Origin: Streptococcus sp. S1 | GTDB lineage: Bacteria > Bacillota > Bacilli > Lactobacillales > Streptococcaceae | Length of the DNA: 64,000 nt | NCBI RefSeq assembly: GCF_034137685.1 | Contig: NZ_CP139418.1 | Span: forward strand, 957,001 to 1,021,000 | Reading direction: 5' to 3' | Shown here: positions 14,203 through 21,973 of the stretch, piece after piece | Numbering within the stretch: position 1 is the stretch's first letter | How the letters are laid out: each line of letters starts with the position of its first letter | Made by a program: the position numbers and the translations under genes | The notes under the pieces: generated by a model | Told to the model about the DNA's origin: nothing | Seen by the model: only the letters and a program-made list of their open reading frames with translations | The model's database searches: none

Positions 14203-14316
14203 ATGTTTAGAGAAGATGATGACGATTATTTAGAATGTCGAGAACCAAGAGATCCAGATCTATGGCATTGGTATGGATCTGGCTATCGGTATTTAGGTGA
14301 TGATGACGAAGTATAA
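14203..14316 (+). CDS. Very small acidic protein (37 aa)
   Basis: ATG 14203 to TAA 14316, with GAAGGA 5 nt upstream. The product MFREDDDDYLECREPRDPDL continues with a Trp/Tyr-rich segment and an acidic tail. No family is recognised. The frame is closely packed between its neighbours, which supports it being a gene. Confidence 0.45.
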   Translation: MFREDDDDYLECREPRDPDLWHWYGSGYRYLGDDDEV

Positions 14317-14339
14317 GTATAAAAAATGGAGATAAAACA

Positions 14340-14813
14340 ATGAGTACACTATACGAACTGACGGGCCAATATCTGGAAATCTACAATCTGGATATGGACG
14401 ATGAAACCAAGCAGGACACACTGGACAGCATCGACTGGAACGAGGACTACGAGAATAAGGTAGAGGGATATATCAAAGTCATTAAGAACCTTGATGCAGA
14501 TATCGAAGCCCGAAAAAACGAAATGGACCGCTTGAAGAAGTTGAACGATGCGGACAAGGCCAAGAAGGACCGAATGAAAACGACCCTTGAAGAAAGCATG
14601 GAACTAACGGGACACGACCGAGTAGACACACCCTTGTTTAAGGTGTCATTTAGACGATCTAAGGCCGTTGAAGTTGACATGGTATTGTTGCCAGACGAGT
14701 ACAAAAAAGTCGAATACAAGGCCGATAAGACGGCTTTAAAACGACTTTTGACAGACGGGCAAGAAATTGCTGGAGCAACCTTGGTAGAAAACAAGAATTT
14801 GAGTATCAGATAG
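14340..14813 (+). CDS. Siphovirus Gp157-family protein
   Basis: 157 residues with the Gp157 pattern: an N-terminal helical TLYELTGQYLEIYNL, a coiled coil over residues 40-85, and a beta-rich C-terminus ending in VPDEYKKVEYKADK-like and GATLVENKNLSIR motifs. Gp157 proteins were linked to phage resistance phenotypes in Streptococcus thermophilus when expressed from the host; their normal job is near recombination genes. It precedes the ERF recombinase gene by 11 nt. Confidence 0.88.
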   Translation: MSTLYELTGQYLEIYNLDMDDETKQDTLDSIDWNEDYENKVEGYIKVIKNLDADIEARKNEMDRLKKLNDADKAKKDRMKTTLEESMELTGHDRVDTPLFKVSFRRSKAVEVDMVLLPDEYKKVEYKADKTALKRLLTDGQEIAGATLVENKNLSIR

Positions 14814-14824
14814 GAATTGAAAAA

Positions 14825-15487
14825 ATGGTAGAAAAAAAGCAAAGTATCTATGAAAAATTGGCGAATATTCAAAACGAATTAAAAGCACCTAAAAATCAGT
14901 ATAACTCATTCGGAAAATACAACTATCGCAATGCTGAAGATATTGAAGAAGCGTTGAAGCCTATCTGTTTAAAATATCGTGCAACGTGCTTGATTTCAGA
15001 GGTAACGACTGAAGAATTAGCAAGCGAACTTATCACAAAAGTTACTGTTTCACTCATGGATTGGGATGGCGACAACGTGATTACAGTTACCGGACGAGCA
15101 AGGGAAGAACGCACAAAAAAAGGTATGGATGCTTCTCAAGTGTCTGGTGGTGCGCAAAGCTATGCTACTAAGTACGCACTCAGTCAAATGTTTTTGATTG
15201 ACGATAGCAAAGATGCTGACACGGATGCCGATTATATCCAAAGTGGACGAGCACCACAAACGAAAAAACAAGCACCGGCAAAAAAACAAGATGAACCCGT
15301 TATTTCAGTAGAGGAAGCTAACCGCTATTTGAAAGAGATAGCTACTATCGCAGAAGCGAAAGGGATAGAAGATGGCTCAATCGCTAAATGGTTTTTGCAA
15401 CACTTAAAAGTGGCAGACTACAAGCAGATTAAGCAATCACAAGTAGAACAAGCAGAAATGCTATTAGGTAAATTGAAAGGAAATTAA
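14825..15487 (+). CDS. ERF-family single-strand annealing recombinase
   Basis: 220 residues with the ERF family core in residues 1-135 (IYEKLANIQNELKAPKNQYN, FGKYNYRNAEDIEEALKP and GGAQSYATKYALSQMFLIDD). The C-terminal linker and tail are rich in K, Q and A. Such proteins anneal complementary single strands during phage replication and recombination. It stands with SSB and RusA in a recombination module, interrupted by an HNH endonuclease gene. Confidence 0.9.
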   Translation: MVEKKQSIYEKLANIQNELKAPKNQYNSFGKYNYRNAEDIEEALKPICLKYRATCLISEVTTEELASELITKVTVSLMDWDGDNVITVTGRAREERTKKGMDASQVSGGAQSYATKYALSQMFLIDDSKDADTDADYIQSGRAPQTKKQAPAKKQDEPVISVEEANRYLKEIATIAEAKGIEDGSIAKWFLQHLKVADYKQIKQSQVEQAEMLLGKLKGN

Positions 15488-15490
15488 AGT

Positions 15491-16144
15491 ATGTTGAACA
15501 ATGTTGAAGAATGGAGGGACATTTCGGGATACGAGGGTTTGTATAAAGTATCAAACCGTGGGAGGATAAAAAGCTATCATGAAAGATATAAAAAACCTAG
15601 AATACTAAAAACATCTATGACGACGACTGGCTATAGAAAAGTAGAGCTTGCAAAGAACAAAATAAAGAAGTCTCTAAAAGTACATAGGCTAGTGGCAGAA
15701 GCCTTTATCCCAAACAAAGAAAATAAGCCGTATGTAAATCATTTGGATAGCAACCCTTTAAATAACAATGTCGAAAATTTGGAATGGTGCACACAAAAAG
15801 AAAATATGGTTCATTCGTCTATTTATGGAAATCACAAAAGTTTTGCATGGAAAAATAAAGAACAAGTTATTTCTGAATATATTTCGGGCAAATCCATTAA
15901 ATATCTTGCTAAAAAATATAGTGGGACTAACTGCACAACAATCATCGAAGTTCTAAAAAGAGAAAAAATAAAAAGAAGAACATATACAGAACAACGAATG
16001 AAATATAAATATTCTAGAAAAGAGATGGTATCTATGTTTGAAAATGGATTAAGGAATGTAGATATTTCAAGAATTTTAGGGATACCAACAGCATTGGTAG
16101 GCACATACAAATACAAATGGAAAAAAGGAGAAAAATTATGCTGA
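15491..16144 (+). CDS. Free-standing HNH homing endonuclease (NUMOD4 type)
   Basis: 217 residues. The NUMOD4 motif [20 protein letters not shown] is at the N-terminus, followed by the HNH core ([39 protein letters not shown]) around residues 58-100. The C-terminal region holds HTH-like modules ([20 protein letters not shown] and [20 protein letters not shown]). It sits between erf and ssb with no separate promoter, is more AT-rich and Lys-rich than its neighbours, and overlaps the ssb start by 7 bp. It is probably a selfish insertion. Confidence 0.9.
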   Translation: MLNNVEEWRDISGYEGLYKVSNRGRIKSYHERYKKPRILKTSMTTTGYRKVELAKNKIKKSLKVHRLVAEAFIPNKENKPYVNHLDSNPLNNNVENLEWCTQKENMVHSSIYGNHKSFAWKNKEQVISEYISGKSIKYLAKKYSGTNCTTIIEVLKREKIKRRTYTEQRMKYKYSRKEMVSMFENGLRNVDISRILGIPTALVGTYKYKWKKGEKLC

Positions 16145-16566
16145 ACTCTATCTGCCTTGTTGGAAGGCTCACAAAAAACGCAGAACTACGATACACCCCT
16201 CAAAATCAAGCAGTAGCAACTTTTAGCCTAGCTGTCAATCGTAATTTTAAAAGCCAGAACGGAGAGCGTGAAGCAGATTTTATTAACTGCGTGATCTGGC
16301 GACAGCAAGCAGAAAATCTTGCCAACTGGGCCAAAAAAGGAGCTTTGATTGGGATTACAGGACGGATCCAGACGCGAAGCTACGAGAACCAGCAAGGCCA
16401 GCGGGTATATGTCACGGAAGTAGTCGCGGATAGCTTCCAGTTATTGGAAAGTCGCAAAGAACGTGAGGGTGGGCAGTCGCAAGGCTACAGCCAGCCAGAT
16501 TTCTCACGGCAGGCACCAATGAACGCAAATCCTATGGACATCTCAGATGATGATCTCCCGTTCTAA
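16138..16566 (+). CDS. ssb: Single-stranded DNA-binding protein
   Basis: 142 residues. The start is ATG 16138 ([19 protein letters not shown]), with AAAAGGAG 7 nt upstream inside the HNH gene; an earlier in-frame ATG at 16117 would add seven unlikely residues. The OB-fold core is followed by a Gln/Ser-rich linker and the acidic tip DDDLPF that binds partner proteins. It protects phage single strands and works with ERF and RusA. Confidence 0.95.
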   Translation: MLNSICLVGRLTKNAELRYTPQNQAVATFSLAVNRNFKSQNGEREADFINCVIWRQQAENLANWAKKGALIGITGRIQTRSYENQQGQRVYVTEVVADSFQLLESRKEREGGQSQGYSQPDFSRQAPMNANPMDISDDDLPF

Positions 16567-16570
16567 TCCT

Positions 16571-16789
16571 ATGACATGGATTGAAGAACATTTTGCCAGA
16601 GAATATCCAGAAATCAAGTCTTTACAAGATATCTGGAACAAGGACGATCTGGGCGGATATCAGACACAGCGGTATTCGAGGGAGTTGAACAAAGTTATTG
16701 TAACCAATGACCTGGTCGCTATCAGTAACGATCTAAGATCAATCGGGCTTACTGATGAAGATTTTAAACAGCAACTAACACTATTTTAA
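16571..16789 (+). CDS. Small hypothetical protein downstream of ssb
   Basis: 72 residues from the ATG 4 nt after the ssb stop, or 80 if the ATG at 16547 inside ssb is used. Neither has a clear ribosome binding site, so coupling to ssb translation is likely. The sequence (TWIEEHFAREYPEIKSLQDIW, then a helical C-terminus ending in TDEDFKQQLTLF) is acidic and not recognised. Confidence 0.55.
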   Translation: MTWIEEHFAREYPEIKSLQDIWNKDDLGGYQTQRYSRELNKVIVTNDLVAISNDLRSIGLTDEDFKQQLTLF

Positions 16790-16800
16790 GGTGGTAAGAA

Positions 16801-17238
16801 ATGATTGAATTAACAATACCTATCGAACCGAAAGCCCAAACCCGCCCAAAATTTGGGCGAGGTGGGGCCTACGAAGATCCAAAAATGAAAGCATGGCGCG
16901 GATCAGCTACATACCTTATCAAAAGTTTGTATAAGGGAGAGAAGCTACAAGGCTATCTCAAGACAGAAGTCACATTTTATCTGAAAGCACCTCAAATCGT
17001 ATCGAAGAAACCAACACCAAAGGCCAAGGCCAAAACATGGGAACGGTATGAACGATTTATGAGCGAGCGAATATACTGTGCCAAGAAGCCAGATTTGGAC
17101 AATTTGGAAAAAGCAATATATGACAGCATTTCAGACGCTAATTGTATTTGGTGGGACGATAACCAAGTTGTAGAGCATACAACCAAAAAGATTTACTCAC
17201 CAAATCCACGAATTGAAATCAAAATTAAAAAAATTTAG
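16801..17238 (+). CDS. rusA: RusA-family Holliday junction resolvase
   Basis: 145 residues. The RusA motifs are visible: the N-terminal IPIEPKAQTRPKFGRGG, the metal-binding KKPDLDNLEKAIYDSISDA, and DD in IWWDDNQVVE. The enzyme resolves four-way junctions during late replication, before packaging. It ends the recombination module begun with erf. Confidence 0.92.
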   Translation: MIELTIPIEPKAQTRPKFGRGGAYEDPKMKAWRGSATYLIKSLYKGEKLQGYLKTEVTFYLKAPQIVSKKPTPKAKAKTWERYERFMSERIYCAKKPDLDNLEKAIYDSISDANCIWWDDNQVVEHTTKKIYSPNPRIEIKIKKI

Positions 17239-17279
17239 TAAATGGAAAGGCGAAAAACTTGAATATGCGAGGGTAAATA

Positions 17280-17666
17280 ATGTCACTAGTGGAAGAATTT
17301 TTTAAACAACATGACGAGCTGGTTAGTAAGTACGAGAAGTACACTGAGGTATTTAAGAATCAGGGCGCAGAACGACCTGCAGAAGTAGCGAAATATATTT
17401 CTTTGTCTAGAAGAAAAAACGCGATGCCGTCTCCAATTTATTTGATTTATTTTGACGGATTGCTAAACGATGAATTTCTTTTAGAATGTATGGACTACTA
17501 TTTAGAAAATACCAAAAGGAAATCTAGGAAAGCGAAAGAAGCAAGGGAACAATTCGCAGAAAGAGATGACAATTCTAACGAAAGCATCATACTTAAAAAG
17601 CCAAGCAAGAGACGGGTAGCGATAAAGGAATATTACAGAGAACGCGCTTTAAAGCTAGGTCTTTAA
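17280..17666 (+). CDS. Hypothetical protein preceding the non-coding region
   Basis: 128 residues, GCGAGGGTAAATA ahead of the ATG. The N-terminal half is helical (EEFFKQHDELVSKYEKYTEV); the C-terminal half is strongly basic (NTKRKSRKAKEAREQF, KKPSKRRVAIKEYYRERALK), suggesting nucleic-acid binding. The family is not recognised. Confidence 0.6.
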   Translation: MSLVEEFFKQHDELVSKYEKYTEVFKNQGAERPAEVAKYISLSRRKNAMPSPIYLIYFDGLLNDEFLLECMDYYLENTKRKSRKAKEAREQFAERDDNSNESIILKKPSKRRVAIKEYYRERALKLGL

Positions 17667-17954
17667 TTAAGGCTGGCAGATTTTAAACGGTCTGCTGGTC
17701 ATAACCTCACAAACTAAAATATTATACACTGATGCCGAAGCGAGTGGGGCGCTTCAAAACGAATCGTGATAAAACTACTGGTTTTATGCCTTAACACACG
17801 ATTCAAAAATGTATATCAACCTATAAATAAAAAAGGAGAGTCCTTTCTTTAAGAATTTACATACAAGTAAGTCTGATATACGCTTACGACCGATCGGCAA
17901 GACTGCATAAGTCAAGATGATGATAGTTCATAGTGATGTAGCTGATCCATCACG

Positions 17955-18008
17955 GGTTATGTCGGACGAGGGTTGGAAGCCTCGGAAGGTTCGACTCCTT
18001 CCATAATC
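17955..18008 (+). ncRNA. tRNA-like element lacking an anticodon arm
   Basis: A 7-bp acceptor-like stem (17955-17961 GGTTATG with 18002-18008 CATAATC, one G-T pair) stacks directly on a 5-bp T-stem (GAAGG/CCTTC) with the canonical 7-nt loop TTCGACT. The 23 nt between hold one hairpin, CGAGG/CCTCG, whose loop GTTGGAAG contains the GG typical of a D-loop. No anticodon arm is present. The geometry matches the acceptor/D/T part of tRNA or the tRNA-like domain of tmRNA. No CCA follows. Confidence 0.5.
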
Positions 18009-18181
18009 TTTAGGGCGGGTACTTTCGTGGACCCCTTATAATTTTTGTTACATTTTTTTACCGCTATCGACCCGTCCCGATAGCTGGCCAGTTGTAGACC
18101 CCTTTGGGTGGCGCAACTCCACCTGCTGGCCATTGCTCACTATAAAATTAGAAAGGCCCTCTAATCTAGTTTTTCTGAAAA

Positions 18182-18209
18182 AGGGGAGCAGAGCAACTCC
18201 CCTGTTTTA
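18182..18209 (+). terminator. Hairpin just before the MazG-like gene
   Basis: AGGGGAG at 18182-18188 and CTCCCCT at 18197-18203 pair perfectly, followed by GTTTTA. It may end transcription of the structured region, or hide the AGGGGAG ribosome binding sequence of the next gene. Confidence 0.5.
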
Positions 18210-18872
18210 GTGAAATGGATAGAGATTATTATGGATATTGAATTAATCAAGCGATCAATCAGGCTGGATCGACAGCGACTACAGGATACAAGCAGCGACC
18301 TGCTTATACAAAAAAATATTGGCAAAACTGCAGCGATTGGAAGATCACGAGCGATTAAAGAAAGGATTAATAAAAAGTTTATGGAATTAGAACACGAATT
18401 AGTAACGTTAACTAAGAAATGGTTTATTGACCGTGACCTCGAACACGGTGGACGATTAGACAAGCAGGCTCTTAAATTGAGTGAGGAATTCGGTGAATTG
18501 TGTGCTGGGTATCTTAAGCAGAATGAGAAGTTAACTAAAGATAGTATCGGTGATTGTGCAGTTGTGATTGTAGGATTGGCATTATTAATTAAAGACGATG
18601 TACACGCTATCTTTGAGGAATCTGACAACATCAGACGCAAGGACGCAATGGAATGTTTTAAATTGCTAAATGCAAATATTTCTGAATTCCAATTGTCGCA
18701 GGATTTGGCAAGCAAGGAAATGTGCAGACACAATCTAGTGCGTGCAGTGGCTTATCTTAAATCAATTAGTAAGGAACTTGACTACGACTTTGCAGATTGC
18801 TTTGAGATCGCCTATAACGAAATCAAGGATCGTAAGGGTAAATGGATTGATGGAACGTTTGTGAAAGAATAG
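18210..18872 (+). CDS. MazG-like nucleotide pyrophosphohydrolase-type protein
   Basis: Up to 220 residues from GTG 18210, or 213 from ATG 18231; neither start has a free ribosome binding site. The central part (LSEEFGELCAGYLKQNE..., then KDSIGDCAVVIVGLALLI) follows the ExxE...D(x)3D arrangement of all-alpha NTP pyrophosphatases, though not every acidic position is certain. The end (AYNEIKDRKGKWIDGTFVKE) is typical of phage MazG-like proteins. It may hydrolyse non-canonical or signalling nucleotides. Confidence 0.7.
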   Translation: MKWIEIIMDIELIKRSIRLDRQRLQDTSSDLLIQKNIGKTAAIGRSRAIKERINKKFMELEHELVTLTKKWFIDRDLEHGGRLDKQALKLSEEFGELCAGYLKQNEKLTKDSIGDCAVVIVGLALLIKDDVHAIFEESDNIRRKDAMECFKLLNANISEFQLSQDLASKEMCRHNLVRAVAYLKSISKELDYDFADCFEIAYNEIKDRKGKWIDGTFVKE

Positions 18873-18882
18873 GATTTACCAG

Positions 18883-19635
18883 ATGAATAAAGATAAAGTT
18901 TATTTAAAAGGCTACGTGATAGGGCATGCTGCGGATACATTAGGTTATCAAGGACTGCTGGTTCAGCTTGAAAACTTGGATGTGGTAGAAATTGATAAAA
19001 ACCTTGTACATAAAAAGATTGACGAACCACAACTGATTAAACTAAAAGATGTTATCGCACGAATTAAAGATTTTGATAGTGGCACTCAAATAGTATGGCT
19101 AGATGCAATTTTAAATGAACTAGGCAGTGATTATGGAATATTAAAATACAAGACTGGTTATGAGCAAGGGAGGTTTGAGGGCGAATATGTCGGTCAGCAA
19201 TTAAAAGACGCTGATAAGGTTCGGCAAGAGTTGAATAAGCCAGTAGTAAAGCAGTTTGTGGCGGATTGGTATGAGGAACATAAAAGTAATCTGGACTATG
19301 AATTATGGGATTACGTTAGTGACTGGAAAGATCAAAAACCTAGTGAGTTTAAGGAATGGTTTAATAAAAGCAATAAAGCCTTTCAAACGCTAGTCAATAT
19401 GCACCAGTTCGGTTACGAGGTCGGAAAAGAGAAGAAGTATAAAGTTAAATTTAAAAATATCCAAAGTGGTACACGATATCTTAAATACGATGGGGTTATT
19501 GAAAAATGGTATTTTGGTATAAATCAGGATTCAAATGCAACAAGACTATGCCACACAAAAGAAGAGCTTGAAGAAGCTGGTTTTGGGGAAGTGTTCGATA
19601 GCCCACTGTTTGAAGTTGAGGAGGTGGAAAAATGA
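18883..19635 (+). CDS. DUF1642-family phage protein
   Basis: 250 residues. The C-terminal half (KPVVKQFVADWYEEHKSNLDYELWDYV...SEFKEWF..., AFQTLVNMHQFGYEVGKEK and a beta-rich end) matches the DUF1642 proteins common in streptococcal and lactococcal phages. Function unknown. The stop overlaps the next start by 4 bp. Confidence 0.8.
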   Translation: MNKDKVYLKGYVIGHAADTLGYQGLLVQLENLDVVEIDKNLVHKKIDEPQLIKLKDVIARIKDFDSGTQIVWLDAILNELGSDYGILKYKTGYEQGRFEGEYVGQQLKDADKVRQELNKPVVKQFVADWYEEHKSNLDYELWDYVSDWKDQKPSEFKEWFNKSNKAFQTLVNMHQFGYEVGKEKKYKVKFKNIQSGTRYLKYDGVIEKWYFGINQDSNATRLCHTKEELEEAGFGEVFDSPLFEVEEVEK

Positions 19636-20012
19636 TTTCAAAATATAGAGCGTGGGACAAGCGAGATAAAGAAATCTATTTAGTGTACGAAGTTAATTGG
19701 GATGATGGGAAATTTGATTATATTGGGGACGCTATAACCTTCTACCGTGGGGCTGAAGAAGTTGAACTCATGCAGTCAACAGGTCTATTTGATAAAAACG
19801 GAAAGGAAATCTTTGAAAAAGATATTCTTGATTATAATGGCAGAAAGGTCATTGTTAAATGGCATGGGTCTTATGCAAGTTTTATCTACGAGTTTGTAGA
19901 TGAACTAAAAAATAGAAAGACTGAATGGAAACCGCTATATCTATCTTATTATAAATTTGAGGTTATCGGCAACATTTACGAAAATCCAGAATTGCTGGAG
20001 GTAGAAATATGA
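19632..20012 (+). CDS. YopX-family protein
   Basis: 126 residues with the YopX pattern: N-terminal KYRAWDKRDKEIY, central MQSTGLFDKNGKEIFEKDIL and C-terminal FEVIGNIYENPELL. YopX proteins are frequent in Gram-positive phages; their function is unknown. Overlaps both neighbours by 4 bp, typical of coupled translation. Confidence 0.9.
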   Translation: MISKYRAWDKRDKEIYLVYEVNWDDGKFDYIGDAITFYRGAEEVELMQSTGLFDKNGKEIFEKDILDYNGRKVIVKWHGSYASFIYEFVDELKNRKTEWKPLYLSYYKFEVIGNIYENPELLEVEI

Positions 20013-20263
20013 TAAAAAAATTATTAATTACAGTTTTTGTTTGTTTGTCTTTTATAACACTATCGGGGTGTGGAAATAAAGATATTCTTGGAACAACTTT
20101 TACTTTCAAATACGCAAAAATCAGACTAGTTGACGGACGAATTGTCGAAGGTGAAGTAAAGCAATGGGCAAAATATGACAACCAAGATAGCGTTCGTGTA
20201 ACTTTTGAAAATGGCGAGGTATATTACACTCACTCAAGCAATGTAATACTGTATAACAAATAG
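20009..20263 (+). CDS. Small phage lipoprotein
   Basis: 84 residues starting MIKKLLITVFVCLSFITLSG, then C21: a lipoprotein signal peptide with the lipobox LSGC. The mature part of about 64 residues is beta-rich (YAKIRLVDGRIVEGEVKQW, RVTFENGEVYYTHSSNVI), resembling small barrels. It should be anchored on the outside of the membrane. Phage lipoproteins can block DNA injection by related phages, as Ltp of TP-J34 does, but this one lies among lytic-phase genes. Confidence 0.8.
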   Translation: MIKKLLITVFVCLSFITLSGCGNKDILGTTFTFKYAKIRLVDGRIVEGEVKQWAKYDNQDSVRVTFENGEVYYTHSSNVILYNK

Positions 20264-20275
20264 ATGGGAATTAAC

Positions 20276-20377
20276 ATGGGCTTACAAAACTTTATCTATT
20301 TATTATTCGCAGCAGTCTGGCTCTCTGGTTTGATCTGGGCTGGTGTGATAGCTTTTAGAAACAGAAAGGAGAAATGA
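20276..20377 (+). CDS. 33-residue membrane peptide
   Basis: ATG 20276 to TGA 20375-20377. The product starts MGLQNFIYLLFAAVWLSGLI and ends in a basic tail (FRNRKEK), giving one membrane span. A weak GGGAA site lies upstream. Its end overlaps the next start by 4 bp. Function unknown. Confidence 0.5.
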   Translation: MGLQNFIYLLFAAVWLSGLIWAGVIAFRNRKEK

Positions 20378-20595
20378 TGAGTTTAGATAATGTACATATA
20401 CCAATACGGGTCAACAGAACTCTATCCATTGCTCAAATAAACGGCAAGCTAGAGATCGCTGTACTTGGCAAGGATGATTTATTTGTAACTGGTTCGTACT
20501 TTATTAATCTGTACGATGCAGTGAAACCTTTTAATGATATACACGATTTAAAAAATATCATTGACCAAATTTTAGATGTGGAGGGAATGTTATGA
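20374..20595 (+). CDS. Small hypothetical protein
   Basis: 73 residues; two adjacent ATGs at 20374 and 20377 are possible starts behind AAAGGAG. The product (NVHIPIRVNRTLSIAQINGK, FINLYDAVKPFNDIHDLKNI) seems a compact mixed alpha/beta protein. I do not recognise its family. Confidence 0.6.
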   Translation: MMSLDNVHIPIRVNRTLSIAQINGKLEIAVLGKDDLFVTGSYFINLYDAVKPFNDIHDLKNIIDQILDVEGML

Positions 20596-20867
20596 ATAAA
20601 CTGTTTTATACAATCCTCGCATCAGTATCACTGGTATTTATGATTGTGTGTATCAATCTCAACACACGGATCAATGAGTTAAATACTAAAGTCAGCGACC
20701 TCGAATGGACAGTACAAGAGCATGAGATATCTATTGAGCGACTGACTGATCGAACCAATGCGCAGGATGTGATTTTAAACAAACTAAACAGTGAGTATCA
20801 GATGCGTGAACGACAACGTGCGGAGGAATTAAAAGAGGCGGCTGATCAGAATGGAGTGGGTGGATGA
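20592..20867 (+). CDS. DUF1372-like protein with signal anchor and coiled coil
   Basis: 91 residues: an N-terminal membrane anchor (LFYTILASVSLVFMIVCINL) followed by a long coiled coil (TRINELNTKVSDLEWTVQEH and beyond). Similar proteins occur before the late regulator in streptococcal phages. Function unknown. Confidence 0.65.
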   Translation: MNKLFYTILASVSLVFMIVCINLNTRINELNTKVSDLEWTVQEHEISIERLTDRTNAQDVILNKLNSEYQMRERQRAEELKEAADQNGVGG

Positions 20868-21265
20868 ACGTTAAAAAACGGCTGAATAACCTTAAATTTC
20901 TTGATGATACAATCAAATCAAAGAGACAGGAAATCTTTGCACTTGAATCACTCGTACAAAAAGCACAAGTCTACTCTGACGAGCCAAAAGGGAGCAGACA
21001 AGGAAACAAGACGGAAGAGTTGAACGTGAAAATCATTGACGAAAAAGAAAAGATCGAAAATGAGATTATGACTCTTTGGTCTGAAAGCAGAAAGACAATC
21101 GCTGCAATCGATCGGTTGGAAGATCCACTTGAAAGAGCTGTATTGCGTTATACTTATGTCAACGGATACAACTGGATCAAGACGACAGGACAATTAAATT
21201 GTTCACGAACAACATATCAGCGGGTTAAGAAATCTGCGATTGAGCATTTAGCATCGAAATTATGA
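20864..21265 (+). CDS. Phage late-gene transcription regulator (DUF1492, ArpU/RinA-like)
   Basis: 133 residues. The N-terminal half is coiled coil; the C-terminal half has a sigma-70 region-4-like HTH (LEDPLERAVLRYTYVNGYNWIKTTGQLNCSRTTYQRVKKSAIEHL). Proteins of this type sit directly before the terminase genes and activate late transcription. A palindrome and extended -10 promoter only 12 bp downstream (21277-21305) are a likely target. Confidence 0.85.
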   Translation: MNVKKRLNNLKFLDDTIKSKRQEIFALESLVQKAQVYSDEPKGSRQGNKTEELNVKIIDEKEKIENEIMTLWSESRKTIAAIDRLEDPLERAVLRYTYVNGYNWIKTTGQLNCSRTTYQRVKKSAIEHLASKL

Positions 21266-21276
21266 CACAAAACGGG

Positions 21277-21305
21277 ACATTATGGTAATAATAATGTGCT
21301 ATTAT
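21277..21305 (+). promoter_or_regulatory. Probable late promoter with activator palindrome
   Basis: ACATTAT at 21277-21283 and ATAATGT at 21291-21297 form a 7-bp inverted repeat with a 7-bp centre. Right next to it is the extended -10 TGCTATTAT (hexamer 21300-21305). No good -35 is present, as expected for an activator-dependent promoter. Confidence 0.6.
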
Positions 21306-21439
21306 AGTAGCATGGACAAGGAGGACAAGACATCTACTCCAAGCGGTTTGAGCGTTTTTTTCAAAGTTTTATCTCCAAAAAATAGTTTTGATGATTTTTC
21401 ACGTTACTTGCTCCTTGTCTTTCTTATTGATACCAACGG

Positions 21440-21463
21440 GATCGGATTAAACCGATCTTTTTT
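21440..21463 (+). terminator. Terminator between the late promoter and terminase
   Basis: GATCGG and CCGATC form a 6-bp stem around a TTAAA-type loop, followed by six T residues and further T-rich sequence. It lies about 135 nt downstream of the probable late promoter and just before the terminase ribosome binding site. Confidence 0.75.
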
Positions 21464-21505
21464 ATTTTTTTACGAAAGGGGTGATGGAAAATCGCCAAAT
21501 TATCA

Positions 21506-21973
21506 ATGAGGCAACAACGATTTGTAGATGAGTACATCATCTCTGGCAATGCTACTCAAGCAGCGCTCAAAGCTGGATACAGCGAGAAGACTGCTGGTAG
21601 GATAGCTGGTCAAAACTTGAAAAAACTTGAAATTAAAGCCTACCTGGACGAAAAGATGGCTGAATTACAAGCTAAAAACATCATGAGCGCAGAAGAAGCT
21701 CTAAGCATCCTGTCTGACATTGCGAGAGGGAAGCGTGATGAGGAGGTCTTGATGATGGACCCTACAACTGGCGAGGTCCGTAGGCTTACAAAAAAAGCAG
21801 ATAACGCAACGGTTATCAAGGCAATCCAAGAATTATTAAAACGATACCCAACCGCTAAACAAGCAGAAAAACTGGAACTCGAAATAGAGAAGTTGAGGAC
21901 GCAGATGGAGCAAGGTATGGTTTCAGATTTGAATATCACAATCATAGACGAGTGGGCAAAAGATGGAAGTTAA
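21506..21973 (+). CDS. terS: Terminase small subunit
   Basis: 155 residues from ATG 21506. The N-terminal HTH (RQQRFVDEYIISGNATQAAL, KAGYSEKTAGRIAGQNLKK) is the terminase small subunit DNA-recognition domain; a coiled coil and C-terminal oligomerisation part follow. The reading frame continues upstream with AKLS and an ATC at 21491, and relatives usually begin MAKLTPKQQRF with the start at that place, at good distance from the AAGGGGTGA site. The true start may therefore be the ATC. It selects phage DNA for packaging. Confidence 0.9.
   Translation: MRQQRFVDEYIISGNATQAALKAGYSEKTAGRIAGQNLKKLEIKAYLDEKMAELQAKNIMSAEEALSILSDIARGKRDEEVLMMDPTTGEVRRLTKKADNATVIKAIQELLKRYPTAKQAEKLELEIEKLRTQMEQGMVSDLNITIIDEWAKDGS

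Larger units (their letters stand above)
17667..18209. other. Structured non-coding region between early and middle genes
   Basis: No convincing frame of useful length fills these 543 bp. The stretch is unusually rich in stems: GAAGCG/CGCTTC at 17737-17755; GAATCGTG/CACGATTC at 17761-17804 with an inner ATAAAAC/GTTTTAT; a tRNA-like fold at 17955-18008; GCTATCG/CGATAGC at 18063-18084; TGGCCAG/CTGGCCA at 18085-18132; and AGGGGAG/CTCCCCT at 18182-18203. It probably encodes one or more phage RNAs. A possible ribosome binding site (AAAAAGGAGAG near 17830) has no good frame behind it. Confidence 0.6.

Noticed and set aside
21282..21509. 75-codon frame between the late regulator and terS
   Set aside because: It begins at the late promoter and runs through an intrinsic terminator; no recognisable domain. 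Possible only as a leaderless peptide; left out.
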